From contig NZ_FOBB01000002.1 in assembly GCF_900109685.1 (NCBI RefSeq), forward strand, positions 1,358,085-1,422,084: a stretch of DNA of 64,000 nt. The letters are read 5' to 3'. Position numbers and translations under genes: made by a program. The stretch comes from Chitinophaga rupis. Its GTDB lineage: Bacteria; Bacteroidota; Bacteroidia; Chitinophagales; Chitinophagaceae. Positions within the stretch are counted from its first letter, which is position 1; the number at the start of each line of letters is the position of its first letter. The notes under the pieces are model-generated. The model worked only from the letters and a program-made list of their open reading frames with translations. It searched no databases and was not told the DNA's origin. Below are positions 8,613 to 16,766 of the stretch, piece by piece.

Positions 8613-10403
8613 TTAATGCGAAAACTGCATCTCACTCAAATTCTTATACAAGCCGCCATCTACATCTATCAGCTCTTTGTGCGTACCTTCTTCTACAATG
8701 TGGCCCTTGTCCAGCACAATGATCTTATCTGCTTTGCGAACGGTGGAAAGGCGGTGTGCAATTACAATAGAGGTCCGGCCTTCCATCAGCTTTTCAAGGG
8801 CGTCCTGTACCAGTCTTTCCGATTCAGAATCCAGGGCAGATGTAGCTTCATCCAGTATTAAGATCCGGGGATCTTTGAGCACGGCGCGTGCAATGGCAAT
8901 ACGCTGGCGCTGTCCGCCGGACAGCTGTATGCCGCGCTCTCCTACTATAGTGTCCAGCCCGGCGGGAAAACGCTGGATGAACTCCCATGCATTGGCTTTA
9001 CGGGCAGCTTCAATAATGGCTTCATCATCAGCGCCGGGTTTACCATAGGCAATATTTTCACGGATGGTGCCGCCAAACAGGAACACATCCTGCGGTACCA
9101 CTGCCATTTGCCCGCGCAGGGCGGAGAGTGGCAGGTCCTGGCTATTGCGCCCATCATAGGTTATAAGCCCACTCACCGGATCGTATAAACGAAGTAATAA
9201 GGATACAATGGTGCTTTTACCGGCTCCGCTGGGGCCTACCAATGCCACCTGCTGATCTGCAGCCACGGTGAATGATACATTCTGCAGCACCGGTATATCA
9301 GCGCGTGAGGGGTAGTGGAAAGATACGTTCTCAAAGGTGATCTGCCCGCTTAGGTGGTGCTCGGGCGCTATCAGGCTGCTGTCGGTAATGGGTTCTGCCG
9401 GTTCATCCAGTATTTCCAGCAGGTTCTCTGTGGCGCCCATGCTGCGTTGTATGCTGGTATAAACCTCTGCCAGCCCGGTTACGGAACCGCCTATAAAGCC
9501 GGAGTAGATAATAAAGGAGAACAGCTCGCCGGTTGATCCCATTTCGCCGGTGGAGATCAGTATTGCACCTCTCCAGATCACCGCTACCATGGCGCCAAAA
9601 ATGCCCATGATCAGGAAGGAGGAGAAAGCGCCGCGGTACCTGCCGCTTTTTATGCCGGTGGCAGCGGCTTCCAGTGTTTTTTGTTTGTAACGGTTCATTT
9701 CAAAGAACTCGTTGGCAAATGCTTTTACGTTCAGGATGCCCTGCAGGGTTTCTTCTACAATGGTGTTGGCTTCTGCTACCTGGTTCTGCACCTGTTTGGA
9801 AAAACGTCGTATAAAACGCCCGAACACATAGGCTACCAGCATAATAAAGGGAAATATAGCCAGCATGAACAGGGTTAGCTTGGCCGATGTATGCAGCAGC
9901 AGGGCAATACCGCCAACAATGACTATGATCTGCCGTATGAACTCCGCAATGGTAGTGGTAAAGGTTTCCTGCAGCATGGAAATATCGGAGGAAATGCGGC
10001 TGCCCAGCTCCCCTACCCGCCGGTTCACAAAAAACTTCATAGGCAGCTTAATAAGATGGTTATAAATGGTTTGCCGCAGGGTGGCCAGGGTTTTTTCCGT
10101 TACGTTCACAAACAGAATGATGCGAAAATAGGAGAACAGGGCCTGCCCGGCCAGTACGCCTACCAGCATAAACCCCAGGCGGTTCATATCGCGCATCAGG
10201 TGGCCATGGGTGCTGGAATCTACCAGGTCGCCCAGCAGCTTGGGAAAAGCCAGTCCGGCCAGGCTGGAAATGAACAGGAATAACATGCCCAGGCTAAACT
10301 GCGGCCAGTAAGGCTTTACGTATTTATAGAGGCGTAATGTCTTCTTTAAGGAGGTTAAACTAACACCTTTAACAAGGTTCTTTCTAAGATCTAATAATTG
10401 CAT
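8613..10403 (-). CDS. ABC exporter, fused permease-ATPase (MsbA/BmrA-like)
   Basis: A 596-aa half-transporter. Six transmembrane helices fall in residues 30-320, with the coupling-helix region around TLRQTIYNHLIKLPMKFF. The nucleotide-binding domain occupies 350-590 with Walker A GPSGAGKST, Q-loop VPQDVFLFGG, signature LSGGQRQRIAIARA, Walker B ILILDEATSALD and H-loop IAHRLST. It should work as a homodimer exporting a lipid or drug-like substrate from the inner membrane. Substrate cannot be read from the sequence. No partner half-transporter is adjacent. Confidence 0.92.
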   Translation of the reverse strand: MQLLDLRKNLVKGVSLTSLKKTLRLYKYVKPYWPQFSLGMLFLFISSLAGLAFPKLLGDLVDSSTHGHLMRDMNRLGFMLVGVLAGQALFSYFRIILFVNVTEKTLATLRQTIYNHLIKLPMKFFVNRRVGELGSRISSDISMLQETFTTTIAEFIRQIIVIVGGIALLLHTSAKLTLFMLAIFPFIMLVAYVFGRFIRRFSKQVQNQVAEANTIVEETLQGILNVKAFANEFFEMNRYKQKTLEAAATGIKSGRYRGAFSSFLIMGIFGAMVAVIWRGAILISTGEMGSTGELFSFIIYSGFIGGSVTGLAEVYTSIQRSMGATENLLEILDEPAEPITDSSLIAPEHHLSGQITFENVSFHYPSRADIPVLQNVSFTVAADQQVALVGPSGAGKSTIVSLLLRLYDPVSGLITYDGRNSQDLPLSALRGQMAVVPQDVFLFGGTIRENIAYGKPGADDEAIIEAARKANAWEFIQRFPAGLDTIVGERGIQLSGGQRQRIAIARAVLKDPRILILDEATSALDSESERLVQDALEKLMEGRTSIVIAHRLSTVRKADKIIVLDKGHIVEEGTHKELIDVDGGLYKNLSEMQFSH

Positions 10404-10494
10404 CTGGTCTTTTATTCAATAGTGGCTGATACGGGTAATTGAGCTACCGTAACTATGGGACGGATCAGTGGGGCAATATATTTTAAATCCGGGA

Positions 10495-10533
10495 TAAAAA
10501 AAAGGTTACAACCCTTTGCAGGTGTTGTAACCT
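10495..10533 (-). terminator. Rho-independent terminator after small lipoprotein gene
   Basis: AGGTTACAAC (10503-10512) pairs perfectly with GTTGTAACCT (10524-10533). Read on the minus strand the stem is followed by eight T residues. It lies about 30 bases past the stop of the lipoprotein gene at 10563. Confidence 0.85.
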
Positions 10534-10562
10534 CATATATAATCTCACAATTACAAGAGACG

Positions 10563-10835
10563 TTACTGATTTTTGCGGCGGTTCTTGGAAGAATCCTCTG
10601 TTCCGGTACCATACCGGGAGGAATCTTCGCCCGGGTTAATAGCCCCTGGCGGCTGTTCGGCTGCGGGAGCGGTGTCCCTTACAGAACTGGTATCAGACAT
10701 CATCATATTACTGTCGGAAGATATGGTACCGGTACTATCCGTATTGGTATTCTGACCGTTACCACAGGAAGCCATAAGGAACATGCCGGCAAAGGCGCCC
10801 GCTACCAAAAGGCAGGGCAAATTCAACTTTTTCAT
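10563..10835 (-). CDS. Small Ser/Thr/Asp-rich lipoprotein
   Basis: A 90-aa protein with a type II signal peptide: MKKLNLPCLLVAGAFAGMFL then MASCGNG, giving a lipidated Cys at about residue 24. The mature part (GQNTNTDSTGTISSDSN onward) is low-complexity, rich in Ser, Thr, Asp and Gly, and ends in a basic KNRRKNQ. No recognisable domain. Likely an envelope-anchored, intrinsically disordered protein. The next gene upstream on the same strand (10897) has the same design, so the two may be paralogues. A strong terminator follows. Confidence 0.75.
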   Translation of the reverse strand: MKKLNLPCLLVAGAFAGMFLMASCGNGQNTNTDSTGTISSDSNMMMSDTSSVRDTAPAAEQPPGAINPGEDSSRYGTGTEDSSKNRRKNQ

Positions 10836-10896
10836 AAAAATGGTTTTCCGCGTGTCGTGAAATATTAGCTACAAAGTGGGATCAAAACGCCACAAT

Positions 10897-11127
10897 TTAA
10901 TGTTGCGTTGTATCCGGTGGCATGGTGGAAGCTGTGTCGCGATTCATGGTCGAAGTGTCGCGCATAGCCCCTGAAGTATCCTGTATTACACTGGAAGTAT
11001 CTGTTTCCGTACCGCTGCTGCTTTCCTTAGAACTGCCACAGGCAAAGAGAAACAGGCTAATCATCATGGCCAGGCAAAGTGTTATACACAGTTTATAGAT
11101 CGACGGTTTTTCAATTCTGATATTCAT
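10897..11127 (-). CDS. Small Thr/Ser/Asp-rich lipoprotein, paralogue of the 10563 product
   Basis: A 76-aa protein with a hydrophobic signal (about residues 12-29) ending LFACGSS, a lipobox with Cys at about 30. The mature 46 residues repeat D-T-S patterns (TDTSSVIQDTSGAMRDTSTM). No domain recognised. It lies 61 bases upstream of the related lipoprotein and is probably cotranscribed with it. Function unknown. Confidence 0.7.
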   Translation of the reverse strand: MNIRIEKPSIYKLCITLCLAMMISLFLFACGSSKESSSGTETDTSSVIQDTSGAMRDTSTMNRDTASTMPPDTTQH

Positions 11128-11210
11128 TACAGGAGATTTTTTTGAGTTAGCATTATCGTCATTCCGGGAGAATAGGGAAATAATTGTGCCAGTGGAGGAA
11201 GAGTTAATTA

Positions 11211-11416
11211 CGAATTATTCAATTACGAATTACGAATTACGAATTTGGTAGAGCAAGGGAAGAGTATTATGATACAATTCTGGGTTGTTGGCGAATGGAT
11301 TGAATATAGTGCAGTTAAAGGTTTCGGGGTTATTGTTGGTTCAGCAGCCTGGAATAAAGGGATTGTAAATCCGAAGTACCCAATTCGCAATTCGTAATTG
11401 ATAATTCGTAATTTCG
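11211..11416. repeat. ATTACGAATT-word inverted repeat abutting the DUF763 start
   Basis: The left arm (about 11209-11245) is a run of AATTACGAATT words. The right arm (about 11380-11416) is the inverse vocabulary (CAATTCGCAATTCGTAATTG, ATAATTCGTAATT). The core is about 130 bases without an obvious gene. The right arm stops about five bases before the GTG start at 11421. This element makes up most of the 293-base gap. Confidence 0.8.
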
Positions 11417-11420
11417 ATTT

Positions 11421-12629
11421 GTGTCTTATGCTGATCTTCCGCTACATTATGGGCAAGTGCCGCCCTGGCTGGCCCGCAGAATGGCCCTGTTGGGGGGCGC
11501 TATTGTAGAAGCTATTGTGCTGCAATACGGTAAAGGGGAAGTGTTGCGCCGCCTGAGCGATCCCTGCTGGTTTCAGGCGCTGGGTTGTGTAATGGGCATG
11601 GACTGGCATTCCTCCGGCATTACTACCAGCGTCATGGGCGCTTTAAAGAAATCCGTGAACCCTATGTCCGGCGAGCTGGGTATTTACATTTGCGGGGGTA
11701 AAGGCCGCCACTCCCGGGAAACACCGGCGGAGCTGCAGGTGATCGCAGAACGTACGGGCCTGCCCGGCGACCTGCTGGTGCGCAGCAGCAAGCTATCGGC
11801 CAAGGTAGATAATACCGCTGTACAGGATGGGTTCCAGATATACCTGCACTCCTTTGTAGTATCCGATACCGGGGAATGGGCCGTGATACAGCAAGGGATG
11901 AACGACGCCAGCGGCATGGCCCGGCGTTACCACTGGCACTCCGCTACCCTGCCCTCTTTCACAGAAACGCCGCATACCTTTATTTACGGGCAAAACCAGG
12001 GGCAGATCCTTAACCTTACAGATAAAGGCGCAACACCGGCCAAATCAGGCCTGCTGCAAATGGTGCAGGAAGGCCCTGACCGTATGCTGCCTGAAATACG
12101 CAAGCTGGTAATGCCCTCCCACCACGATGTACGTGCCATGGATGTAGACCTTAAACGCCTGGGCAGCGTGCTGGCTGTAGCGCATGAACGGGAGCTGCAT
12201 GATTTTGAATCCCTGCTGCTGCTGGAAGGTGTGGGTCCCCGCACCATTCAATCCCTTACGCTGGTAAGCGAGGTAATATATGGCACCCCCTCCCGTTTTA
12301 CGGATCCTGCAAGGTTTTCGTTTGCCCATGGGGGTAAGGACGGGCATCCCTTCCCGGTACCCACTAAAGTATATGATGAAACCATCCAGGTGCTGCGCAG
12401 CGCTGTAGACAAGTCAAAACTGGGACAAACAGATAAGCAGGAAGCCATCCGCAAGCTATCCGTACTGTCTGAAAAGCTGGAAAAGGATTTCATACCCAAT
12501 GAAAATTTTCAGCAGGTAATTGAACGGGAAAGAAATACCTCCTGGATGTACGGCGGCCGTACCGTAATGGGCAAAGCCAAACCGCCTGCTAAAAAAGATA
12601 AGGACGATCCCCAGCTGAAACTTTTCTAA
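11421..12629 (+). CDS. DUF763 domain protein with helix-hairpin-helix segment
   Basis: This 402-aa soluble protein matches DUF763 along its length: ADLPLHYGQVPPWLARRM at the start, MGMDWHSSGITTSVMGALKK, and GIYICGGKGRHSRETP. Around residues 262-280, LLLLEGVGPRTIQSL looks like a helix-hairpin-helix DNA-binding motif. DUF763 has no agreed function; the HhH and the nearby endonuclease V hint at nucleic acid work, which is inference. The only available start is GTG 11421, because an in-frame stop lies four codons upstream. Family members usually carry a few more residues before ADLPLHYG, so the N-terminus may have been trimmed by the adjacent repeat element. Confidence 0.85.
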   Translation: MSYADLPLHYGQVPPWLARRMALLGGAIVEAIVLQYGKGEVLRRLSDPCWFQALGCVMGMDWHSSGITTSVMGALKKSVNPMSGELGIYICGGKGRHSRETPAELQVIAERTGLPGDLLVRSSKLSAKVDNTAVQDGFQIYLHSFVVSDTGEWAVIQQGMNDASGMARRYHWHSATLPSFTETPHTFIYGQNQGQILNLTDKGATPAKSGLLQMVQEGPDRMLPEIRKLVMPSHHDVRAMDVDLKRLGSVLAVAHERELHDFESLLLLEGVGPRTIQSLTLVSEVIYGTPSRFTDPARFSFAHGGKDGHPFPVPTKVYDETIQVLRSAVDKSKLGQTDKQEAIRKLSVLSEKLEKDFIPNENFQQVIERERNTSWMYGGRTVMGKAKPPAKKDKDDPQLKLF

Positions 12630-12888
12630 CCCTTTATTTCCAGGGAATTGCTTACGCGATATGAGGTAAGGTTTACACAAACCTGCAGGCCCCTGCCATG
12701 ATGTAGGGTTTTATGTAGGGGACCCTAGTTGCGCACGGGTTGCACACGGGTTACGGAGCCTTTTTAGGAGGGAAGCATACCAATAACACCCGAATAGCGC
12801 CCCGGTTTTTCAGGGCAGGCAGCTTAAAGGGATAACGGGCAGCATTGTTTTGGTCTTTTTTTTGGACTGGTTACTAAAACATTGATAT

Positions 12889-13350
12889 ATGGCACGTTAT
12901 TCAAAAAAATCACAGGACACCGTTGGTGATGCCCTTCACCGGGAAAAGAAAGGAACGCTGCGCAGCGGTCGTAGTGGTAAAAAAGTAACCAGCCGCAAAC
13001 AAGCCATTGCTATCGGCTTATCTGAGGCCAGGGAAAAAGGTGAGAAAGTGCCGGATGCCCCGAAGGGTTCTTCCAGCGAAAAAAAATCAACCCGTAAAAA
13101 GGCAACTACTAAAAAGGCGGCAGCTAAAAAAGGAACGGCTACACGTAAACGCGCTACCACCAAAAAGGCAGCAGCCAAGAAAGGTACCCGGAGAAGCACC
13201 GCTAAAACAGCTACCCGTAAACGGGCTACTACCAAAAAAGCAGCATCCGGACGGGCAAAGGCCAGGAAAACAACCGGTAAAAAAGCAGCGGCTACCCGCC
13301 GTAAGAGCAGCACCAGCCGTAAACGGGCCAGCACTAAAAAGGCATCTTAA
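12889..13350 (+). CDS. DUF6496-type N-terminus fused to histone H1-like Lys/Ala/Arg tail
   Basis: Residues 1-60 match small DUF6496-like proteins (QDTVGDALHREKKGTLRSGR, then SRKQAIAIGLSEAREKG). Residues 62-153 are an eukaryotic H1/AlgP-like tail of repeated TTKKAAAKKGT and TRKRATTKKA units, very rich in Lys, Arg, Ala and Thr with no acidic residues. Such tails bind DNA non-specifically and condense it. It lies 9 bases upstream of the endonuclease V gene and is probably cotranscribed, so nucleoid compaction or DNA protection is a fair inference. The repeat DNA also creates a long, unconvincing antisense frame. Confidence 0.82.
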   Translation: MARYSKKSQDTVGDALHREKKGTLRSGRSGKKVTSRKQAIAIGLSEAREKGEKVPDAPKGSSSEKKSTRKKATTKKAAAKKGTATRKRATTKKAAAKKGTRRSTAKTATRKRATTKKAASGRAKARKTTGKKAAATRRKSSTSRKRASTKKAS

Positions 13351-13359
13351 TATGCTGAT

Positions 13360-14055
13360 ATGCACGACCCATTGAATTATGATACCCTCACCATACCGGA
13401 AGCCACCGCCCTGCAGCAAACGTTGCGGGAACAATTACTGATACAGGAACGCGATTTTCCCGTTAACATCGTAGGCGGCGCCGACATCTCCTTTAATAAA
13501 TTCAGCACTACCGTGTATGCGGGTATTGTGTTGCTTAGCTTCCCGGCCTTACAACCGGTAGGTTACAGCCTGGTTAAGAAAGAAGTGTTATTCCCTTATG
13601 TACCCGGCTACCTGGCCTTCCGGGAAGTACCTGCTTTGCTGGAAGCCTGGCAGCAGCTGCCCCTGAAGCCGGATGTACTGGTGGTAGACGGGCATGGGAT
13701 CGCTCACCCGCGGCGTATGGGCATTGCCGCGCATTTTGGCGCAGTAAGCGGACAGGCAACTTTGGGATGCGCCAAGAAAAAGCTGTTCGGCAAATACGTG
13801 GAGCCTCCCACGGAAAAGGGCGCCTATACGCCGTTGCTGGATAAGGAAGAAGTATTAGGCGTGGTATTACGTACCAAAACCGGTGTGCAGCCCGTGTTCA
13901 TTTCCCCCGGTTATAAGCTGGATGTACGCAGCAGCCTGGCCATCATCAGCCAGTGTACAGGGCGTCACCGCCTGCCGGAGCCGACGAGGCATGCGCATAA
14001 TGCGGTGAACAGGTTCAGGCTGGGAGAATTAGGGGAAGGGTATACGGAGGTTTGA
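13360..14055 (+). CDS. nfi: Endonuclease V (deoxyinosine 3'-endonuclease)
   Basis: A 231-aa protein with the full endonuclease V signature: VGGADISF (Asp42), the PYVPGYLAFREVP motif (Glu89, with the wedge PY/PG residues), and VVDGHGIAHPRRMG (Asp110 and His116). A C-terminal PTRHAHNAVNRFR region follows. The enzyme cleaves the second phosphodiester 3' of deoxyinosine in DNA, and in some organisms inosine in RNA, using Mg2+ held by the Asp/Glu set. It probably shares a transcript with the upstream basic DNA-binding protein. The coding region ends right at an ATTACGAATT repeat array. Confidence 0.93.
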   Translation: MHDPLNYDTLTIPEATALQQTLREQLLIQERDFPVNIVGGADISFNKFSTTVYAGIVLLSFPALQPVGYSLVKKEVLFPYVPGYLAFREVPALLEAWQQLPLKPDVLVVDGHGIAHPRRMGIAAHFGAVSGQATLGCAKKKLFGKYVEPPTEKGAYTPLLDKEEVLGVVLRTKTGVQPVFISPGYKLDVRSSLAIISQCTGRHRLPEPTRHAHNAVNRFRLGELGEGYTEV

Positions 14056-14135
14056 ATTACGAATTATTTAATTACGAATTACGAATGGGAATGCAGCGGA
14101 TGTGTAATTAACTGCGAATTATTAATGCAGCGGAT
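14053..14135. repeat. ATTACGAATT words with two AATGCAGCGGATG copies
   Basis: The word array begins in the stop codon of endonuclease V (TGAATTACGAATT), runs to about 14085, and is followed by AATGCAGCGGATG at 14089. A further TAATTAACTGCGAATTATT precedes a second AATGCAGCGGATG near 14123. A variant AATGTAGCGGATG lies near 14217. The rest of the 14056-14429 gap holds a small CTTGTA/TACAAG hairpin (14367-14389) and an AT-rich stretch (14325-14365) that is the likely promoter zone for the actin-like gene; no gene is seen. Confidence 0.7.
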
Positions 14136-14429
14136 GGGAAGGTTTTGTCCGATGCTTATATGGGGCGTTTTATTAAGATCCGCTACCGAAAAGGGTTTGA
14201 TTGATTTGTGAATGAGAATGTAGCGGATGAAAGGACCTGCTTAAACAAGCTATCAGGGACTATAACCAGGGTTAAAAAAGCCGGCCATTTTTGCACTGTT
14301 TAACGGCCAGTTAAAATTTAAATATTTTTTATATTAGAAGTTATTAGGAATCAATATATTTTATATCTTGTAGCAGCTTAGAGTACAAGCTCACACTATT
14401 CCTATTGATTTAATAACTGACTATCTAAT

Positions 14430-15503
14430 ATGAAAGCGTCAACAATTAGCTTCCCGAGTGTTTTTGAAACTGCATTTGGCAACACTGAAAATTCGTCACG
14501 CGATCTACTGAATGGTATTAAGGTAAAAAAGGATGATACCTGGTACATGGTAGGTAATCTTGCTAAACGTGGCGGCATTAACCCGGGCCGTATCACCAAC
14601 GCGGCGCCGCTGGAAGTTGATTATGATATTTTGTTCAAAGCAGCTATGGTGAACATTGCTGATAAGGTGCAGCAGCCTATGTCCATCACAATGGGCTTTC
14701 CCTTCTCTACCTACAACATTTACAAACAGGCGGCAGAGCAGTTCTTAAGCAAGCGCCATTTCCTGATAGAATACGATACACAGACCTTTAACACCAAAGG
14801 CGCCGTAAAAAAGGCCATGCTGGATGTGGAGAAGTATGAGATCATCCCGGAAATTGTGGGTGGCATTATTGGTTTAAAGAAAACCATTGGCGATCCCAAC
14901 CTGGACAACTTCATTGCCGTGAGCTTTGGTTTTGGCACCATTGAAGGCGGTATGGCTACGGGCGATGGCCTGATAAACCGTACCTGCTTCAGCTCCCATG
15001 GTATAAAATATGCCATTAACAACCTTGCCCGCGAGCTGAATAAAAAGTACTACCTGGATATGAAGAATGAGCACCAGCTGGACGATGCGTTCATGAAAGG
15101 TTCCATCTTCACCAACCGTAAAAGAATTGACCTGAAAGAGGCACGTAAAGAAGTGCTGACCCAATATTACCGGGAAGTAGTATCCCCCCTGATGCGTAAT
15201 TATTTCACTGACCTGGATTTTGAGCAGTGCGGTAAAATTTACCTGATGGGCGGCGGTGCACATTACCGTGAATTAACGGATGCTTTTGTAGAGGAATTCC
15301 GGGATTTTATACCTGTGGAAGTTGCGCCTTCCCCGGAAAGCCTGATGAGCATTGGCTACCTGTATAATTCACTCCGCATCTCTGACGATAAACCGCAGCG
15401 AAGTGTAGGGGTTGACCTGGGAAATGCTTCATCAATCATTTCTATTTTTGACGAGGAAAAAGTAAATTTATCAGGCAGCGCAACTGCAAGTGCAATTAAC
15501 TAA
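14430..15503 (+). CDS. ParM/StbA-like actin homologue, apparently circularly permuted
   Basis: A 357-aa protein with actin-fold sequence. Residues 6-12 (ISFPSVF) and 36-48 (DTWYMVGNLAKRG) match the region after the first phosphate loop of ParM/Alp proteins. Residues 84-92 (MSITMGFPF) follow. Residues 161-172 (FIAVSFGFGTIE) lie at phosphate-2, with Ser165 in place of the usual Asp. Residues 268-277 (GKIYLMGGGAH) form the adenosine loop, and 301-312 the usual final helix. The expected N-terminal phosphate-1 strand pair is absent at the start; RSVGVDLGNASSIISIF, which looks exactly like it, sits at 324-340, after the normal C-terminus. An in-frame stop at 14418 excludes a longer N-terminus. It overlaps the bactofilin start by one base (TAATG). 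Confidence 0.85.
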   Translation: MKASTISFPSVFETAFGNTENSSRDLLNGIKVKKDDTWYMVGNLAKRGGINPGRITNAAPLEVDYDILFKAAMVNIADKVQQPMSITMGFPFSTYNIYKQAAEQFLSKRHFLIEYDTQTFNTKGAVKKAMLDVEKYEIIPEIVGGIIGLKKTIGDPNLDNFIAVSFGFGTIEGGMATGDGLINRTCFSSHGIKYAINNLARELNKKYYLDMKNEHQLDDAFMKGSIFTNRKRIDLKEARKEVLTQYYREVVSPLMRNYFTDLDFEQCGKIYLMGGGAHYRELTDAFVEEFRDFIPVEVAPSPESLMSIGYLYNSLRISDDKPQRSVGVDLGNASSIISIFDEEKVNLSGSATASAIN

Positions 15504-15964
15504 TGTCTACAATTACAGATCGTTTATGGAGCGCCTTTTCAAAAGGCCGGTTTCTATTGCCCCGGCAGGTGGTGGTACAGGGCTCTATTGAAGCCACTAT
15601 CCCCGGCCGTATTGATGGCAATGTAAAAGGCGATGTGAAAACGGAAGGTATGCTGATCATTGGCCCGGAAGGTAGCGTAAGAGGTAATGTGTATGCCACT
15701 GACCTGGTTACCTATGGTAAGATCTACGGTGATATTTATATCAGCAACAAAGCAGTGGTGAGCAACGAAGCTTATGTAAAAGGCGACGTGAATGCCGTGG
15801 TGCTGGAAGTAAAGGAGGGCGCCGTAATTGAAGGGGCCATCCGCAAGAATATTTCCGCCAGGCATGAGCCGGACCCGCTGAAACCTGCAGATGCGGAAGC
15901 GGATACCCCGGAAGTGGAAAAAGTGGTGAAACCACCGGAGGAAGAGCGGGCGAGCTGGTTTTAA
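15503..15964 (+). CDS. Bactofilin (polymer-forming cytoskeletal protein)
   Basis: A 153-aa protein whose residues 18-118 form the bactofilin right-handed beta-helix, with regular hydrophobic/Gly repeats: VVVQGSIEATIPGRIDGNVK, MLIIGPEGSVRGNV, YGKIYGDIYI, and AYVKGDVNAVVLEVKEGAVI. A short N-terminal tail and a charged Pro/Glu-rich C-terminal tail (about 119-153) flank the core, as in the family. Bactofilins self-assemble into nucleotide-free filaments that scaffold cell-wall or polar factors. Its ATG overlaps the stop of the actin-like gene (TAATG), so the two are translationally coupled and very likely work together. A terminator follows about 100 bases later. Confidence 0.93.
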   Translation: MSTITDRLWSAFSKGRFLLPRQVVVQGSIEATIPGRIDGNVKGDVKTEGMLIIGPEGSVRGNVYATDLVTYGKIYGDIYISNKAVVSNEAYVKGDVNAVVLEVKEGAVIEGAIRKNISARHEPDPLKPADAEADTPEVEKVVKPPEEERASWF

Positions 15965-15998
15965 TTACGAATTATTCAATTACGAATTACGAATTGGG
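15963..15998. repeat. ATTACGAATT word array at the bactofilin stop
   Basis: Words of the type AATTACGAATT begin within the stop codon of the bactofilin gene and continue to about 15996. No clear inverted partner lies before the terminator at 16064, so this is a single-arm array. The same vocabulary follows the stop of the endonuclease V gene. Confidence 0.65.
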
Positions 15999-16063
15999 TG
16001 GTAAGAGATGGATAATGTGCGGGAGATGTTAAGACTTAATTAGAGCTGTATAATAATATTAGG

Positions 16064-16103
16064 AATGGATCAATCTTTTATGGGATTGGTCCATTTTGTT
16101 TTA
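16064..16103 (+). terminator. Terminator of the actin-bactofilin operon
   Basis: AATGGATCAATC (16064-16075) pairs with GATTGGTCCATT (16084-16095) with one wobble, then T-rich sequence follows. It is placed about 100 bases after the bactofilin stop. Confidence 0.75.
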
Positions 16104-16195
16104 GGAGGAGTTTGTCGTGATTTTCCCTTTTTATGTCGTGATCGGGTGCTGTTTATGTTAGTGCAGGAGATTAGTTTTGTAGTAAATCACTGATA

Positions 16196-16588
16196 ATGGC
16201 AAACATTATGAAAAATGTGCCGGCGGAAAGCAATGTGCCGGCGGAAAGCATTGATGCATATATTGCTGCGTTCCCGGCTGAGGTTCAAAAGGTGCTTGAA
16301 GAGATCCGTGCAACCGTGCAAAAGGCAGCGCCCGATGCAAAAGAAACTATAAAGTATGCGATGCCCACATTTACCCTGCATGGTAACCTGGTGCATTTTG
16401 CGGCGTTCAAAAAGCATATCGGGTTTTACCCGGTACCGCAGGATAATGCGGCTTTTGATAATGAGCTGTCAAAGTATAAACAGGGAAAAGGATCTGTGCA
16501 GTTCCCGCTGGATAAACCAATGCCCTTAGCCCTGATCACACGGCTGGTGAAATTCCTGGTAAAAAGGAACCTGGAAAAGGCGAAGTAA
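16196..16588 (+). CDS. DUF1801 domain protein (YdhG/Fra-like)
   Basis: A 130-aa protein matching DUF1801: IDAYIAAFPAEVQKVLEEIR, APDAKETIKYAMPTFTLHGN, HFAAFKKHIGFYPVP, and a C-terminal KFLVKRNLEKAK. Family members include a reported bacillibactin-iron chaperone, but most are uncharacterised. Residues 7-18 carry an exact 18-base tandem duplication (16214-16231 and 16232-16249) encoding NVPAES twice, in the flexible N-terminus. The start at 16196 or the in-frame ATG at 16208 are both possible. Transcribed alone. Confidence 0.85.
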   Translation: MANIMKNVPAESNVPAESIDAYIAAFPAEVQKVLEEIRATVQKAAPDAKETIKYAMPTFTLHGNLVHFAAFKKHIGFYPVPQDNAAFDNELSKYKQGKGSVQFPLDKPMPLALITRLVKFLVKRNLEKAK

Positions 16589-16766
16589 ATGATATATGCT
16601 AAGGAATATTGGATGTATTATATGATCTGGATGCACAGGTATAACAATACAAGATCCTTTACCACGACAGGTAAATGCTTACAAGGTACCGGATCATTAT
16701 CTGATGTATATGAGATCCGTTGGCTCGATCTCCATTATAACAGCATATCTGCAAAGCAACCTTGTT

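Noticed and set aside
10412..10612. 66-codon minus-strand frame over the terminator region
   Set aside because: It runs through a strong terminator hairpin and overlaps the 3' end of the lipoprotein gene in another frame.
12936..13334. Long antisense frame opposite the histone-like gene
   Set aside because: It is a by-product of repeated AAA/GCN codons; its translation is low-complexity and the sense strand has a clear domain.
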